Part shown: positions 25,729-33,622 of the stretch, one piece after another
How positions within the stretch are numbered: position 1 is the first letter of the stretch
How the letters are laid out: each line of letters opens with the position of its first letter
NCBI GenBank assembly: GCA_018714685.1
Contig: DVNC01000020.1
Coordinates: forward strand, 1 to 51,684
Direction of reading: 5' to 3'
DNA length: 51,684 nt
Source: Scatocola faecipullorum
Lineage (GTDB): Bacteria; Pseudomonadota; Alphaproteobacteria; RF32; CAG-239
Notes under the pieces: model-generated
The model's input: the letters and a program-made list of their open reading frames with translations, nothing else
Databases searched by the model: none
What the model was told of the DNA's origin: nothing
Position numbers and translations under genes: made by a program

Positions 25729-26906
25729 GCGGAAACGTCCGCAACGGGCGTAATGCTGACACAATGTTTAATGTTGTCGTAGCGGATGCTGAGTTTGCCG
25801 TTGCGCAGTTCAATCGCCCGGTTGCCGAACAATTCTTTACGCCAGCCCTTTAAAATCGGATTGTTGCGGTCTTTAAACGTGGCAAAACGTTTCAAATCGT
25901 CATCAGAAGCAATGAGTTTGGCAACGACGCCGCTTTCCTGGCTGGTGAGTTTCAACAAAAGTTTCAACAGTTCATGAAGGCCGGCTGCGCCTTGGGGCAG
26001 GGGCCTTTCTTTCGGCAGTTTGACATATTGCGATGCCGGAATCTGACGGGCGGCATTGAGGACTTCGATTATTTCGTTTCCGAGTTTTCCGGTTGCGACT
26101 TCTTTGCGCATGTTGCGTATTTGTTCCAGCTCTTCTATTGAGGTCGGGCAGAGTGCGGCAATGTTGAGCAGAAGGTCGTCTTTAATGACGTTTTGCCGCG
26201 GGGTATCTTTGCGTTGGGCCCGGCTTTCGCGCCAGGCTGCCAGTTCTTTCAGAACGGTCAGCATTTTGGGATTATGGGAGCGGTGTTTGATTTTTTGCCA
26301 GGCGTCCTGAGGGTTAACGGTATAGGTTTCCGGATTTTTCAGGATTTCCGCTTCTTCATCCAGCCAGTGGATGCGTCCGTTCTGTTTTAATTGTTCGCGC
26401 AGAGCCTGATAAACGTTTACCAGGTGGGTGACATCGCTCAGAGCATAGCAGAGCTGGCTTTTATCGAGCGGTCGGATAGACCAGTTGGACAGACGGGATG
26501 ATTTGTCGAGCTCAACGTCACAGATTTTTTTGACCAGTGTTTCATAACTGACGGAATCGCCGTAGCCGCAGACCATGGCGGCAATCTGAGTGTCAAAAAG
26601 CGGTTCGGGAATAAAGCCGGTCAGCATGTAAAGAATTTCGATGTCCTGGCGCCCGGAATGGAAAACTTTGGTGATGCCGGGGTTTTTCAGCAATTCGACA
26701 AAGGGGGAAAGGTCCAATCCCTCGGCCAGCGGATCGATAACGGCAGCGTCATCCGCAGCTCCGACCTGAATCAGGCAGAGTTTTGCATAATATGTTTTTT
26801 CGCGCAGGAACTCCAGATCAATGGTGATAAATTCCCGGTTTTGTAAACTGTGGCAAAATTCTGTCAATGCCGCCGTCGAATCAATTACTTTCATAGATAA
26901 GCCCAA
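25725..26906 (-). CDS. rnd: Ribonuclease D
   Basis: The protein has 393 residues. The 3'-exonuclease domain carries the DEDD set: Asp30 and Glu32 in FITIDLEF, Asp88 in HSGRQDIEIL, and Tyr154 and Asp158 in CYALSDVTHL. One HRDC domain follows at about 215-290 (VLKELAAWRESRAQRKDTPR). The enzyme trims 3' ends of tRNA precursors and other stable RNA. The start is a TTG at 26906 with AGGA six bases before it; the next Met (26894) has its ribosome site too far away. It is single-gene by context. Confidence 0.95.
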   Translation of the reverse strand: MGLSMKVIDSTAALTEFCHSLQNREFITIDLEFLREKTYYAKLCLIQVGAADDAAVIDPLAEGLDLSPFVELLKNPGITKVFHSGRQDIEILYMLTGFIPEPLFDTQIAAMVCGYGDSVSYETLVKKICDVELDKSSRLSNWSIRPLDKSQLCYALSDVTHLVNVYQALREQLKQNGRIHWLDEEAEILKNPETYTVNPQDAWQKIKHRSHNPKMLTVLKELAAWRESRAQRKDTPRQNVIKDDLLLNIAALCPTSIEELEQIRNMRKEVATGKLGNEIIEVLNAARQIPASQYVKLPKERPLPQGAAGLHELLKLLLKLTSQESGVVAKLIASDDDLKRFATFKDRNNPILKGWRKELFGNRAIELRNGKLSIRYDNIKHCVSITPVADVSA

Positions 26907-27023
26907 CCGTCTTCCTTTCTAAAGTTTTTTGTACTGCGAAATAATTATAGTTCCTGTTATTTAATATTGTTTTAATGGCGGTGCAACAGAAAAATCTGTT
27001 TCGCAAAATTTTAAAAAAAAGAC

Positions 27024-27052
27024 TTGCACTTTTGTCTAAATTGGGATATAGG
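27024..27052 (+). promoter_or_regulatory. Predicted promoter for the 176-aa gene with TTTTGTCTAAA in the spacer
   Basis: TTGCAC (27024-27029) and TATAGG (27047-27052) are 17 bp apart. The spacer holds TTTTGTCTAAA (27030-27040), the reverse of the motif found in the promoters at 7281-7297 and 43668-43680. About 120 bp of 5' UTR would follow. Confidence 0.5.
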
Positions 27053-27173
27053 AAAACTCATACTTTCTATTATTTGAGATATATTACATCAGATACAGGC
27101 CTGTTGCGTGGTTAACTTCAGGTTTTTGTGACAACCAAAAATTATTGTTAAATTTTCAAAAAGTTCAAGCTTT

Positions 27174-27704
27174 ATGGAAACAAGTAAAGTTAAGAGATTT
27201 ATCTTCGCACCGAAGAATGAATCTTTGAAAGCAGCTCTCGAGAGCCAGTCAAACAACGTGCGTAAATCTGTTTATCTTTCGCCTTACAGCGAAGAAGAGT
27301 TTATGCGTATCCGTGTCCGCAACCATTCGAACACGACGCAGGGCATTTGCCGCGCTTTGGCACACCGCGTTTCACCGATTACCTATTATAAGCTTCATGC
27401 TTACGGTCACGGTGACGAATTGTGTTCTGCCGTTGTCGGAACCATTCGCGTTGAGAACAAACCCTACGACGAAGTGGTTCAAACGGTGAAAAAAGTGCTG
27501 GACGAAGTTCGGGCAGAGAGCAAGATTTTCCTTAAACTCAAGGTTTCGGACATTCTTGCCAAAGACGAGACGCCGTGGGTGGAAGTTTTCTGCTCCAAAA
27601 ACCGCCGTTTGACCGTGGAACAGTGGCAGCCGCAGCTCGCTAAAGTCGCAGCAGCATTGGGCGCCGAGCTTGTTCTCTGGGATGCCGAGATCCGCGAAAT
27701 GTAG
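27174..27704 (+). CDS. Protein of unknown function (176 aa)
   Basis: I do not recognise it. It is soluble, alpha/beta in look, without signal or membrane segments. Basic patches near the N-terminus (KVKRFIFAPK) and in the middle (MRIRVRNHSNTTQGICRALAHR) could contact nucleic acid, but that is a guess. Three Cys are scattered. The long 5' region and a strong terminator show an independent unit between rnd and aspS. Codon use looks like that of the housekeeping neighbours. Confidence 0.75.
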   Translation: METSKVKRFIFAPKNESLKAALESQSNNVRKSVYLSPYSEEEFMRIRVRNHSNTTQGICRALAHRVSPITYYKLHAYGHGDELCSAVVGTIRVENKPYDEVVQTVKKVLDEVRAESKIFLKLKVSDILAKDETPWVEVFCSKNRRLTVEQWQPQLAKVAAALGAELVLWDAEIREM

Positions 27705-27735
27705 TTTCTTTTAAGCCAGAAAAAAGAAATTTAAA

Positions 27736-27767
27736 GAGTTGGTGTGTGAACACCGACTCTTTTTTTA
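27736..27767 (+). terminator. Intrinsic terminator after the 176-aa gene
   Basis: AGAGTTGGTGT (27736-27746) pairs with ACACCGACTCT (27751-27761) with one G-U pair. Seven T follow. Confidence 0.9.
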
Positions 27768-27927
27768 TGTCCGGCAAGGGAGGAAAATAAATCGGTTTGG
27801 CGGCGTTTGCGATTAAAAGCCTGCTCTTTTATGCGCTTTTCCGGGTGATAGCGCGTTTAAGGACTTGCCAAGCCGGGAATTTGGTTCTACAAATAGAGAG
27901 TTTTTTAATTAAACGTATGAGGTTTTT

Positions 27928-29700
27928 ATGAATCAATATCGAACACATACCTGCGGGGAACTGCGGGAAGCGGATGTGAATAAGACCGTGACTTTGGCGG
28001 GTTGGATTCACCGTAAACGGAATTTGGGCAATCTCTGCTTCGTGGATTTGCGAGATCACTACGGCATTACACAGTGCGTTGTGGACAGTTCTTCCGATTT
28101 GTTCGATAAACTCAACGATATTCGCGTGGAAAGCGTTATCGGTGTAACCGGCAAAGTTCTGCATCGTGAAAGCGTCAACAAAAATATGCCGACCGGCGAC
28201 ATTGAAATCAAGGTTGAAGCCGTGGAAGTTTATTCCCGGGCGGAAATGCTGCCTTTTCAGGTGGCGATGGAAGACGACGCGCCGGAAGAACTGCGTTTGA
28301 AATATCGTTTTCTTGATTTGCGCAAAGAGCGCATTCATCAGAATATTATGCTGCGTTCAAAAGTTATTGCCGCGATGCGCCGTTTGATGGTTGAACAGGG
28401 CTTTACCGAGTATCAGACGCCGATTTTGACTGCCTCTTCGCCGGAGGGTGCGCGCGATTTTCTGGTGCCGTCCCGTATTAATCCGGGCAAATTTTACGCG
28501 TTGCCGCAGGCTCCGCAGCAGTTCAAACAACTGCTGATGGTCGCCGGTTTTGACAAGTATTTCCAGATTGCGCCGTGTTTCCGCGATGAAGATCCGCGTG
28601 CCGATCGTTCTCCCGGAGAGTTCTATCAGCTGGATATGGAAATGTCTTTTGCCACGCAGGAAGATGTTTTTAAAGTCATTGAGCATGCCATGGGCGGTGT
28701 TTTTAACGAATTCGGTGCCGGAAAGAAAGTTGATCAGGCTCCGTTTATGCGTATTCCTTTCCGGGAGGCAATGCTGAAATACGGTTCGGATAAACCTGAT
28801 TTGCGCAATCCGCTGATTATTCAGGAAGCAACCGCGCTGTTCGGCAATTCCGGTTTCGGCGTATATGACGGCAAAGTTGCCGAAGGCGCAAGCGTACGGG
28901 CCATCGTTGTGCCGGGAATTGCAGACAAGCCGCGTTCTTTCTTTGATAAGCTGGATGCTTTTGCCAAAGAAAACGATATGGGCGGCATGGCTTATATTGC
29001 TTTTGCCGAAGGCGGAGCCAAGGGAATTGCCAAGCTGCTGAGCGCCGAGAAATTGGCAGAAATCAAACAAACGCTGGGGGCTAAAGACGGCGATGCCGTG
29101 CTGTTTATGGTCGGCAGCGGTTTGAAACTGGACAAGTTTGCCGGCAAAACCCGCTTAAAACTGGGCGAAGATTTGGATTTGAACGAGAAAAACGTTTTCC
29201 GCATCTGCTGGGTGGTTGATTTTCCGTTTTATGAGGAAAATGAAGAAACCGGCGCAGTTGAATTTTCGCATAATCCGTTCTCAATGCCTCAGGGAGGTAT
29301 GGACGCCCTGTGCAACAAGAAACCGCTGGATATTCTGGCTTATCAGTATGACCTGGTTTGCAACGGTGTGGAACTGGCTTCCGGCGGCGTTCGCAACCAT
29401 GAGCCGGAGATTATGTATAAGGCGTTTGAAATTGCCGGTTATAACAAAGAATTTGTGGACAGCAAATTCGGCGGCATGATTAATGCTTTCAAATACGGGG
29501 CTCCGCCGCACGCCGGCTGCGCTCCCGGAATTGACCGGACGGTTATGCTGCTGCTGGATGAGCCGATTATCCGTGACGTTATTCTGTTTCCGTTGAACGG
29601 CAAAGCACAGGATCTGATGATGCAGGCGCCGAACTTCGTGACAGAAAAACAGCTGGAAGAACTGCATATCAAGATTGTTCCGGCAGAAGACAAGAAATAA
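27928..29700 (+). CDS. aspS: Aspartyl-tRNA synthetase
   Basis: The protein has 590 residues, the bacterial type. The OB-fold anticodon domain (about 1-105) holds VTLAGWIHRKRNLGNLCFVDLRD. The class II core has the flipping/Asp-binding SPEGARDFLVPSR, motif 2 FRDEDPRADRSPGEFYQLD (about 216-235), and motif 3 PGIDRTVMLLL near the end. The inserted GAD domain lies between (about 290-420). It charges tRNA-Asp and, in many Alphaproteobacteria with an amidotransferase, also tRNA-Asn; I cannot decide that here. It ends at its own terminator. Confidence 0.98.
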   Translation: MNQYRTHTCGELREADVNKTVTLAGWIHRKRNLGNLCFVDLRDHYGITQCVVDSSSDLFDKLNDIRVESVIGVTGKVLHRESVNKNMPTGDIEIKVEAVEVYSRAEMLPFQVAMEDDAPEELRLKYRFLDLRKERIHQNIMLRSKVIAAMRRLMVEQGFTEYQTPILTASSPEGARDFLVPSRINPGKFYALPQAPQQFKQLLMVAGFDKYFQIAPCFRDEDPRADRSPGEFYQLDMEMSFATQEDVFKVIEHAMGGVFNEFGAGKKVDQAPFMRIPFREAMLKYGSDKPDLRNPLIIQEATALFGNSGFGVYDGKVAEGASVRAIVVPGIADKPRSFFDKLDAFAKENDMGGMAYIAFAEGGAKGIAKLLSAEKLAEIKQTLGAKDGDAVLFMVGSGLKLDKFAGKTRLKLGEDLDLNEKNVFRICWVVDFPFYEENEETGAVEFSHNPFSMPQGGMDALCNKKPLDILAYQYDLVCNGVELASGGVRNHEPEIMYKAFEIAGYNKEFVDSKFGGMINAFKYGAPPHAGCAPGIDRTVMLLLDEPIIRDVILFPLNGKAQDLMMQAPNFVTEKQLEELHIKIVPAEDKK

Positions 29701-29707
29701 CGAATTT

Positions 29708-29736
29708 AAGGGCTTTTCCGGAGAAAAGCCCTTGTT
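29708..29736 (+). terminator. Intrinsic terminator after aspS
   Basis: AAGGGCTTTTC (29708-29718) pairs with GAAAAGCCCTT (29723-29733) over a CGGA loop. A short T-rich tail follows. Confidence 0.85.
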
Positions 29737-29764
29737 TGTTCCAATATGTATCAGGAAGAAGACA

Positions 29765-30436
29765 ATGAAAAAGTTTTGGTTGAGTTTGACTGTTCTCATC
29801 ATGTTGTCGGCGTGCAAATCGGTGACTTTTAACGATTTAAATGTTCAGATGCCGAATGCGAATCTGCTGCCGCCGCTGAATACGGAAGTGGACAGGGAAA
29901 GTGTCCGCGACAGTTTTGACGTTCAGTATTCGGGGAGTTCTTCCCGTTCGGGCTATACGGATGCCAGCGGCTGGGGCGGAAGCATTGACAGCGTTAATAT
30001 CGTGCGCAAGCGCGACCGGCGGATGCGCGACATGATAACTTTGTTTGACCGCAATGCGGCCAATGTGTCGCAGGCTTACGGCGAACGCAAGGGAACAATT
30101 AAGCTGCGGGTGACCAACAGCAGTGTTTACAATTCAGGGCTTTATTATGCCGTTCCCTCGATTTTGAGTCTGCATACGCTGAATTTGCTGGGAATGCCGT
30201 ATCTGTATGCAAATACGGATTTGGAGACGGAAGTTTCGATTTATGACCGCAGCGGCGATTTGGTCTGGAAAACGACAGTGGTCGGGCATGGTGAGGAAGT
30301 GGTAGCCATGTATTACGGCTATAATGAGGAAGAAGCTCATGTCATGAGCAGCATTCGGGCGATGAAAGATGCACTGGCTAAGGTTAATATGAATATTGCC
30401 AATGATTTTCAAATGATTAAAAAAGGTTTGCAATAA
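29765..30436 (+). CDS. Predicted lipoprotein of unknown function
   Basis: The protein has 223 residues. MKKFWLSLTVLIMLSAC ends in a lipobox (LSAC, Cys17), so it is lipidated and probably sits in the outer membrane. A Ser/Asp-rich stretch is followed by a domain with GTIKLRVTNSSVYNSGLYYAVPSILSLHTLNLLGMPY and ATDLETEVSIYDRSGDLVW-like strands. I do not recognise a family, though the middle resembles small periplasmic assembly lipoproteins. The frame is open from 29675, but AGGAAG and the signal peptide choose 29765. tRNA-Gln follows. Confidence 0.78.
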   Translation: MKKFWLSLTVLIMLSACKSVTFNDLNVQMPNANLLPPLNTEVDRESVRDSFDVQYSGSSSRSGYTDASGWGGSIDSVNIVRKRDRRMRDMITLFDRNAANVSQAYGERKGTIKLRVTNSSVYNSGLYYAVPSILSLHTLNLLGMPYLYANTDLETEVSIYDRSGDLVWKTTVVGHGEEVVAMYYGYNEEEAHVMSSIRAMKDALAKVNMNIANDFQMIKKGLQ

Positions 30437-30461
30437 AATGCAAAAAAAATAAAAAAATCTT

Positions 30462-30490
30462 TTGACATTCATAAAAAAATGGCTTAAATA
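30462..30490 (+). promoter_or_regulatory. Predicted promoter for tRNA-Gln
   Basis: TTGACA (30462-30467), a 17-bp spacer and TAAATA (30485-30490) lie 15 bp before the tRNA. Confidence 0.7.
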
Positions 30491-30505
30491 TCAGCATCAG
30501 TTTGA

Positions 30506-30579
30506 TGCCTCGTCGTCTAACGGTAGGACACGACACTCTGGATGTTGGTATCTTGGTTCGAATCCAGGCGAGGCAGCCA
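30506..30579 (+). tRNA. tRNA-Gln (anticodon CUG)
   Basis: The 74-nt cloverleaf has an acceptor stem TGCCTCG/CGAGGCA, a D arm with GTC/GAC, an anticodon stem CGACA/TGTTG with loop CTCTGGA, and a T arm CTTGG/CCAGG. The anticodon CTG reads CAG, so it carries Gln. CCA is encoded. The T loop TTCGAAT is standard. Confidence 0.93.
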
Positions 30580-30587
30580 TAAAAAAG

Positions 30588-30610
30588 CACCCTTAACAGG
30601 GTGTTTTTTT
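30588..30610 (+). terminator. Intrinsic terminator after tRNA-Gln
   Basis: CACCC (30588-30592) pairs with GGGTG (30599-30603). Seven T follow. Confidence 0.88.
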
Positions 30611-30783
30611 ATATTCAAATTTCCGAGAAAATATGCGGCGGCAGATTTTTTTGTTAACGCTGTTTTTATCTTTGTTGCGGCATACTATATTATACCTGTG
30701 TTCCCAAGTGAAAAATCAGAAAAAGAAAGGCTTTACAATTTCAGTTGTGAGGACTAGATTGTGCGGCCGAGAGGTGAGTAAAG

Positions 30784-32190
30784 ATGATTAAGGATATGAC
30801 GGCCGGTTCGCCGATTAAGCTGATAATGACTTTTGCGGTTCCGGTTTTAATCGGAAATATTTTTCAGCAACTGTATAATATTTCGGATATTCTGATTGTC
30901 GGACGTCTGCTCGGTGTAGAGGCATTGGCGGCAGTCGGCGTGTCGGCGCCGATTTTTATGGTGCTGCTGATGATAGCTTTCGGTTTTACCGGCGGTTTGA
31001 CGGTGATTACGGCGCAGCGTTTCGGAGCCAAAGACGTGTCGGGCGTGCGTGCTTCGGTGGTGCACAGCCTGATTGCCAGTACAATATTGAGTCTGGCGAT
31101 GACCGGGCTGACGTTGTTTTATTTGCCGCAAATCCTGCATTTGATGAATGTGCCTGAGAATATTTGGGACAATGCTTACCGTTTCTTGTTTGTTTTGTGT
31201 TCGGGGCTGGTTCTGGTTGTCAGCTATAACCTCCTGTCCGGATTTATCAGGGCTTTGGGTGACAGCAAGACACCGCTTTATTTTCTGATTTTTTCAACGG
31301 TGCTCAATGCGCTGCTGAATCTGGTTTTGGTTTATTTTACGGGGCTCGGCGTCGTCGGTTCGGCTTTGGGAACGCTGACGGCGATGACTATTTCGGTCGT
31401 TTTATGCGTGATTTATATCGGCCGAAAGTTTCCGATACTGCGTTTGCGGCGTACGGACTGGGTTTATAATCCGGCCTTTATGCGCGAGCATTTGTATGTT
31501 GCTGTGCCGATGGCTTTGCAGTTTTCGGTCATTGCACTGGGACTGATTATTATTCAGACGGTTTGCAACTCGTTTGGTTCCGATACTATTGCCGCTTTTA
31601 CCTCGGCTTTGAGAATCGAACAGCTGGCAACGTCGCCGCTGGTTGCTTTGGGGTTTGCCTTGGCGACTTATACTGCGCAAAACTTCGGAGCCGGAAAAAT
31701 CGGCAGAATCCGCCGCGGAGTGGTGCGCAGTTCTTTGGTTTCGGTTTTGTTCAGTATTTCCGTTGCTTTACTGGTGCGCTTTGTCGGCGAAGATATGATC
31801 GGGGTCTTTATTAAAGGCGAAAAACCGGAGATTATTGATATCGCCAAAGGGTATTTGGACATTTCGACTTTGTTCTATGTCTTTTTGGGGCAGATTTTTA
31901 TTTTCCGCAATACGTTGCAGGGAATGGGGCAATCGGTTATTCCGATGGCGGCCAGTATCGTTGAATTGGTTATGCGTTCCTTTGCCGCGGTTTATCTGGC
32001 CTCACGGATGGGATATGAAGGAATCTATTTTGCCAGTCCGATTGCCTGGGTTGGGGCTGCGGCGGTGGTTTCTTTCGGCTATCTGAAAATGGTTCGCTGG
32101 TTTAGGCATTGTCTTTCCTGCCGGAAGAAACATTTCCGGTCGGAAGATGCCGATCTCCGATCCGAAGCGGAAACGGTTCCCGCCGAATAA
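30784..32190 (+). CDS. MATE-family multidrug/metabolite efflux transporter
   Basis: The protein has 468 residues with about twelve membrane helices in two similar halves. PIKLIMTFAVPVLIGNIFQQLYNISDILIVGRLLGVEALAAVGVS is the usual N-terminal signature, and FIRALGDSKTPLYFLI and ALGFALATYTAQNFGAGKIGRI are typical of the NorM/DinF-like branch. The family exports cationic drugs or metabolites against sodium or protons across the inner membrane. The substrate cannot be told from sequence. GAGGTGAG precedes the ATG. The short C-terminal tail is charged. It lies between two tRNA genes, with no partner gene. Confidence 0.93.
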   Translation: MIKDMTAGSPIKLIMTFAVPVLIGNIFQQLYNISDILIVGRLLGVEALAAVGVSAPIFMVLLMIAFGFTGGLTVITAQRFGAKDVSGVRASVVHSLIASTILSLAMTGLTLFYLPQILHLMNVPENIWDNAYRFLFVLCSGLVLVVSYNLLSGFIRALGDSKTPLYFLIFSTVLNALLNLVLVYFTGLGVVGSALGTLTAMTISVVLCVIYIGRKFPILRLRRTDWVYNPAFMREHLYVAVPMALQFSVIALGLIIIQTVCNSFGSDTIAAFTSALRIEQLATSPLVALGFALATYTAQNFGAGKIGRIRRGVVRSSLVSVLFSISVALLVRFVGEDMIGVFIKGEKPEIIDIAKGYLDISTLFYVFLGQIFIFRNTLQGMGQSVIPMAASIVELVMRSFAAVYLASRMGYEGIYFASPIAWVGAAAVVSFGYLKMVRWFRHCLSCRKKHFRSEDADLRSEAETVPAE

Positions 32191-32212
32191 AATCCGGGGC
32201 TTAATATTTTTA

Positions 32213-32241
32213 TTGACAAGAAGGCCGGCCAAAGTTATAAG
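32213..32241 (+). promoter_or_regulatory. Predicted promoter for tRNA-Thr
   Basis: TTGACA (32213-32218), a 17-bp spacer and TATAAG (32236-32241) lie 15 bp before the tRNA. Confidence 0.75.
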
Positions 32242-32256
32242 ATATTTCGAAACGTT

Positions 32257-32332
32257 GCCGACTTAGCTCAGCTGGTAGAGCTACTGATTTGTAATCAGTG
32301 GGTCGGGGGTTCAAGTCCCTCAGTCGGCACCA
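32257..32332 (+). tRNA. tRNA-Thr (anticodon UGU)
   Basis: The 76-nt cloverleaf has an acceptor GCCGACT/AGTCGGC, an anticodon stem ACTGA/TCAGT with loop TTTGTAA, and an encoded CCA. The anticodon TGT reads ACA and related Thr codons. Its 3' end is partly duplicated at 32505-32530. Confidence 0.95.
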
Positions 32333-32337
32333 TAAAA

Positions 32338-32367
32338 AAAAGCCTCCCGTCGCGGAGGCTTTTTTTA
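32338..32367 (+). terminator. Intrinsic terminator after tRNA-Thr
   Basis: AAAAGCCTCC (32338-32347) pairs with GGAGGCTTTT (32354-32363). The T tract continues. The A-rich left side makes it usable on both strands. Confidence 0.9.
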
Positions 32368-32413
32368 TGGTATTAATCTGGGAACTTGAAGCAAAGCGGG
32401 CGTGAACCGATAG

Positions 32414-32435
32414 AAACACCGTTGTTCCGGTGTTT
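32414..32435. other. Short perfect hairpin downstream of tRNA-Thr
   Basis: AAACACCG (32414-32421) pairs with CGGTGTTT (32428-32435) over TTGTTC. It lies between the tRNA-Thr terminator and the duplicated tRNA end. No gene is seen in the 454 bp between the MATE gene and the next CDS apart from the tRNA and these elements. Confidence 0.5.
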
Positions 32436-32504
32436 TCGTTGTGAGCGGTGAGAGTTTGTCGGCAAGCAAATGAGCGTGAGCGAAGTTTACAAACCGAAGT
32501 TTCT

Positions 32505-32530
32505 AAGTTCCTCAGTCGTCACTATAAAAA
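32505..32530 (+). repeat. Partial copy of the tRNA-Thr 3' end (att-like or tRNA relic)
   Basis: AAGTTCCTCAGTCGTCACTA and the five A that follow match 32313-32338 at 23 of 26 positions. The source is the T arm, acceptor end, CCA and downstream A run of tRNA-Thr. The two lie 192 bp apart. No integrase is present. Confidence 0.65.
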
Positions 32531-32644
32531 CGTGTATTACGATCGTCAGGACGGAGGACTGTTTTTTGATTTCGGCGATTGAGCCTTTATTAACTTTTTT
32601 GCGTTTAAGATGAGGCAGATTAATTGAGCGAAAAGGATTCAGCA

Positions 32645-33259
32645 ATGAAAAAACTGTTGGCTTTGCTGGCCGTGATGTTGGCGGCTTTGGGAATTTGGGG
32701 AGCGTACCGGGTTTTGTCTTATGCGGAACCGGATGCGGCTTTTTATGCGGAGAAGGTGAATCGCGCTCTTGAAGAAAATGAGCCGCAGCAGGCCTTTGAT
32801 TATATTAATCTGGGAATTGAAGCTTATCCTGACCATTTGGATTTGCGTTTCGGCAAAGTTTATATGTGTCAGATGATTGCCGATTATGACTGTATGGGAA
32901 ATGAGCTGGTTAAGATTCTGGATTATTCGGCCGCTAATGACAATCGTTGGAAATGGCTGAAAGAGGAAGACCGTGACAGGCTTTTTATGCTCGGGGTCGT
33001 GCAGAATTATCAGAAAATTCTGTGGGAAGACAATAAGACGGATGTAATGCGCCGGGTGGCGGAGACTGTTCTGCGTTATTATCCCGATCATGTTGAAAGC
33101 CTGAATACAATGGCTGTCAGTTATTTGAGCGAAGGGGACTGGCAAAATGCGGAATCGTATTTGCAAACGGCTCGTCAGCTGGCACCGGAAGATAACGTCG
33201 TACAGGCCAATCTGAAACGCTGGGCGGAGATGAAGGAAGAAGGAAAAGGCAAAAATTAG
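32645..33259 (+). CDS. Membrane-anchored TPR-like protein
   Basis: The protein has 204 residues. An N-terminal anchor or signal (MKKLLALLAVMLAALGIWGAYRVL) is followed by helical pairs of TPR type: ALEENEPQQAFDYINLGIEAYPDHLDLRFGK and LRYYPDHVESLNTMAVSYLSEGDWQNAESYLQTARQLAPED. The body is probably periplasmic. TPR domains bind proteins; the partner is unknown. The frame is open from a TTG at 32624, but AAAGGA eight bases before the ATG at 32645 and the signal choose the latter. Confidence 0.8.
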   Translation: MKKLLALLAVMLAALGIWGAYRVLSYAEPDAAFYAEKVNRALEENEPQQAFDYINLGIEAYPDHLDLRFGKVYMCQMIADYDCMGNELVKILDYSAANDNRWKWLKEEDRDRLFMLGVVQNYQKILWEDNKTDVMRRVAETVLRYYPDHVESLNTMAVSYLSEGDWQNAESYLQTARQLAPEDNVVQANLKRWAEMKEEGKGKN

Positions 33260-33622
33260 TTTTTGCCGTTATCTGCACCGTATGATTGCATTTGTAGTTA
33301 TTCACAAGTTAAATCGGGCTGAAAAGTCCGGTTAGAGCCGCTTTTTGATAATTATAGATTTAATTTGCAATCTTGTTAAAGCTTTTAGTTTTAATTAAAT
33401 TTATTTATGCTAATTTAGCATTCAGAGGGGATTAGTTGTCTGAGAGAACTAATTCCCTCACTTTGGGAAAACGACGTTTTTTTCGTTTCTTATCCGTTTT
33501 GTGTTTCGTTCCGATTTTTCAGAATAACTGTTTATTTGATTTGATTAATCGGGCAAAGCAGTTTATAACGGTTAAAACAGTGCTTATATTATAGTGGAAA
33601 ATTTAGCAGGAATTGATAAATA
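33260..33622. other. Structured non-coding region before the UPF0104-type gene
   Basis: This is 363 bp without a gene. A weak terminator-like stem (AATCGGGCT/AGTCCGGTT, 33315-33336) may end the TPR transcript. A TGC-TAATTT element (33408-33416) resembles an extended -10. Just downstream, GAGGGGATTAGTT (33425-33437) and AACTAATTCCCTC (33447-33459) form a 13-bp stem. A T-rich run follows at 33477-33483. Confidence 0.45.

Noticed and set aside
30542..30757. Plus-strand open frame starting inside tRNA-Gln
   Set aside because: It begins in the tRNA and crosses its terminator; composition is not protein-like.
32210..32419. Minus-strand open frame containing RDLNPRPTDYKSVALPAELS
   Set aside because: It is the antisense of the tRNA-Thr gene, a well-known false protein in annotations.
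33425..33459. Possible TPP riboswitch because of CTGAGAG in a hairpin loop
   Set aside because: The second conserved block (ACCTGATC and the following pairing) is absent and the downstream gene is not a thiamine gene.
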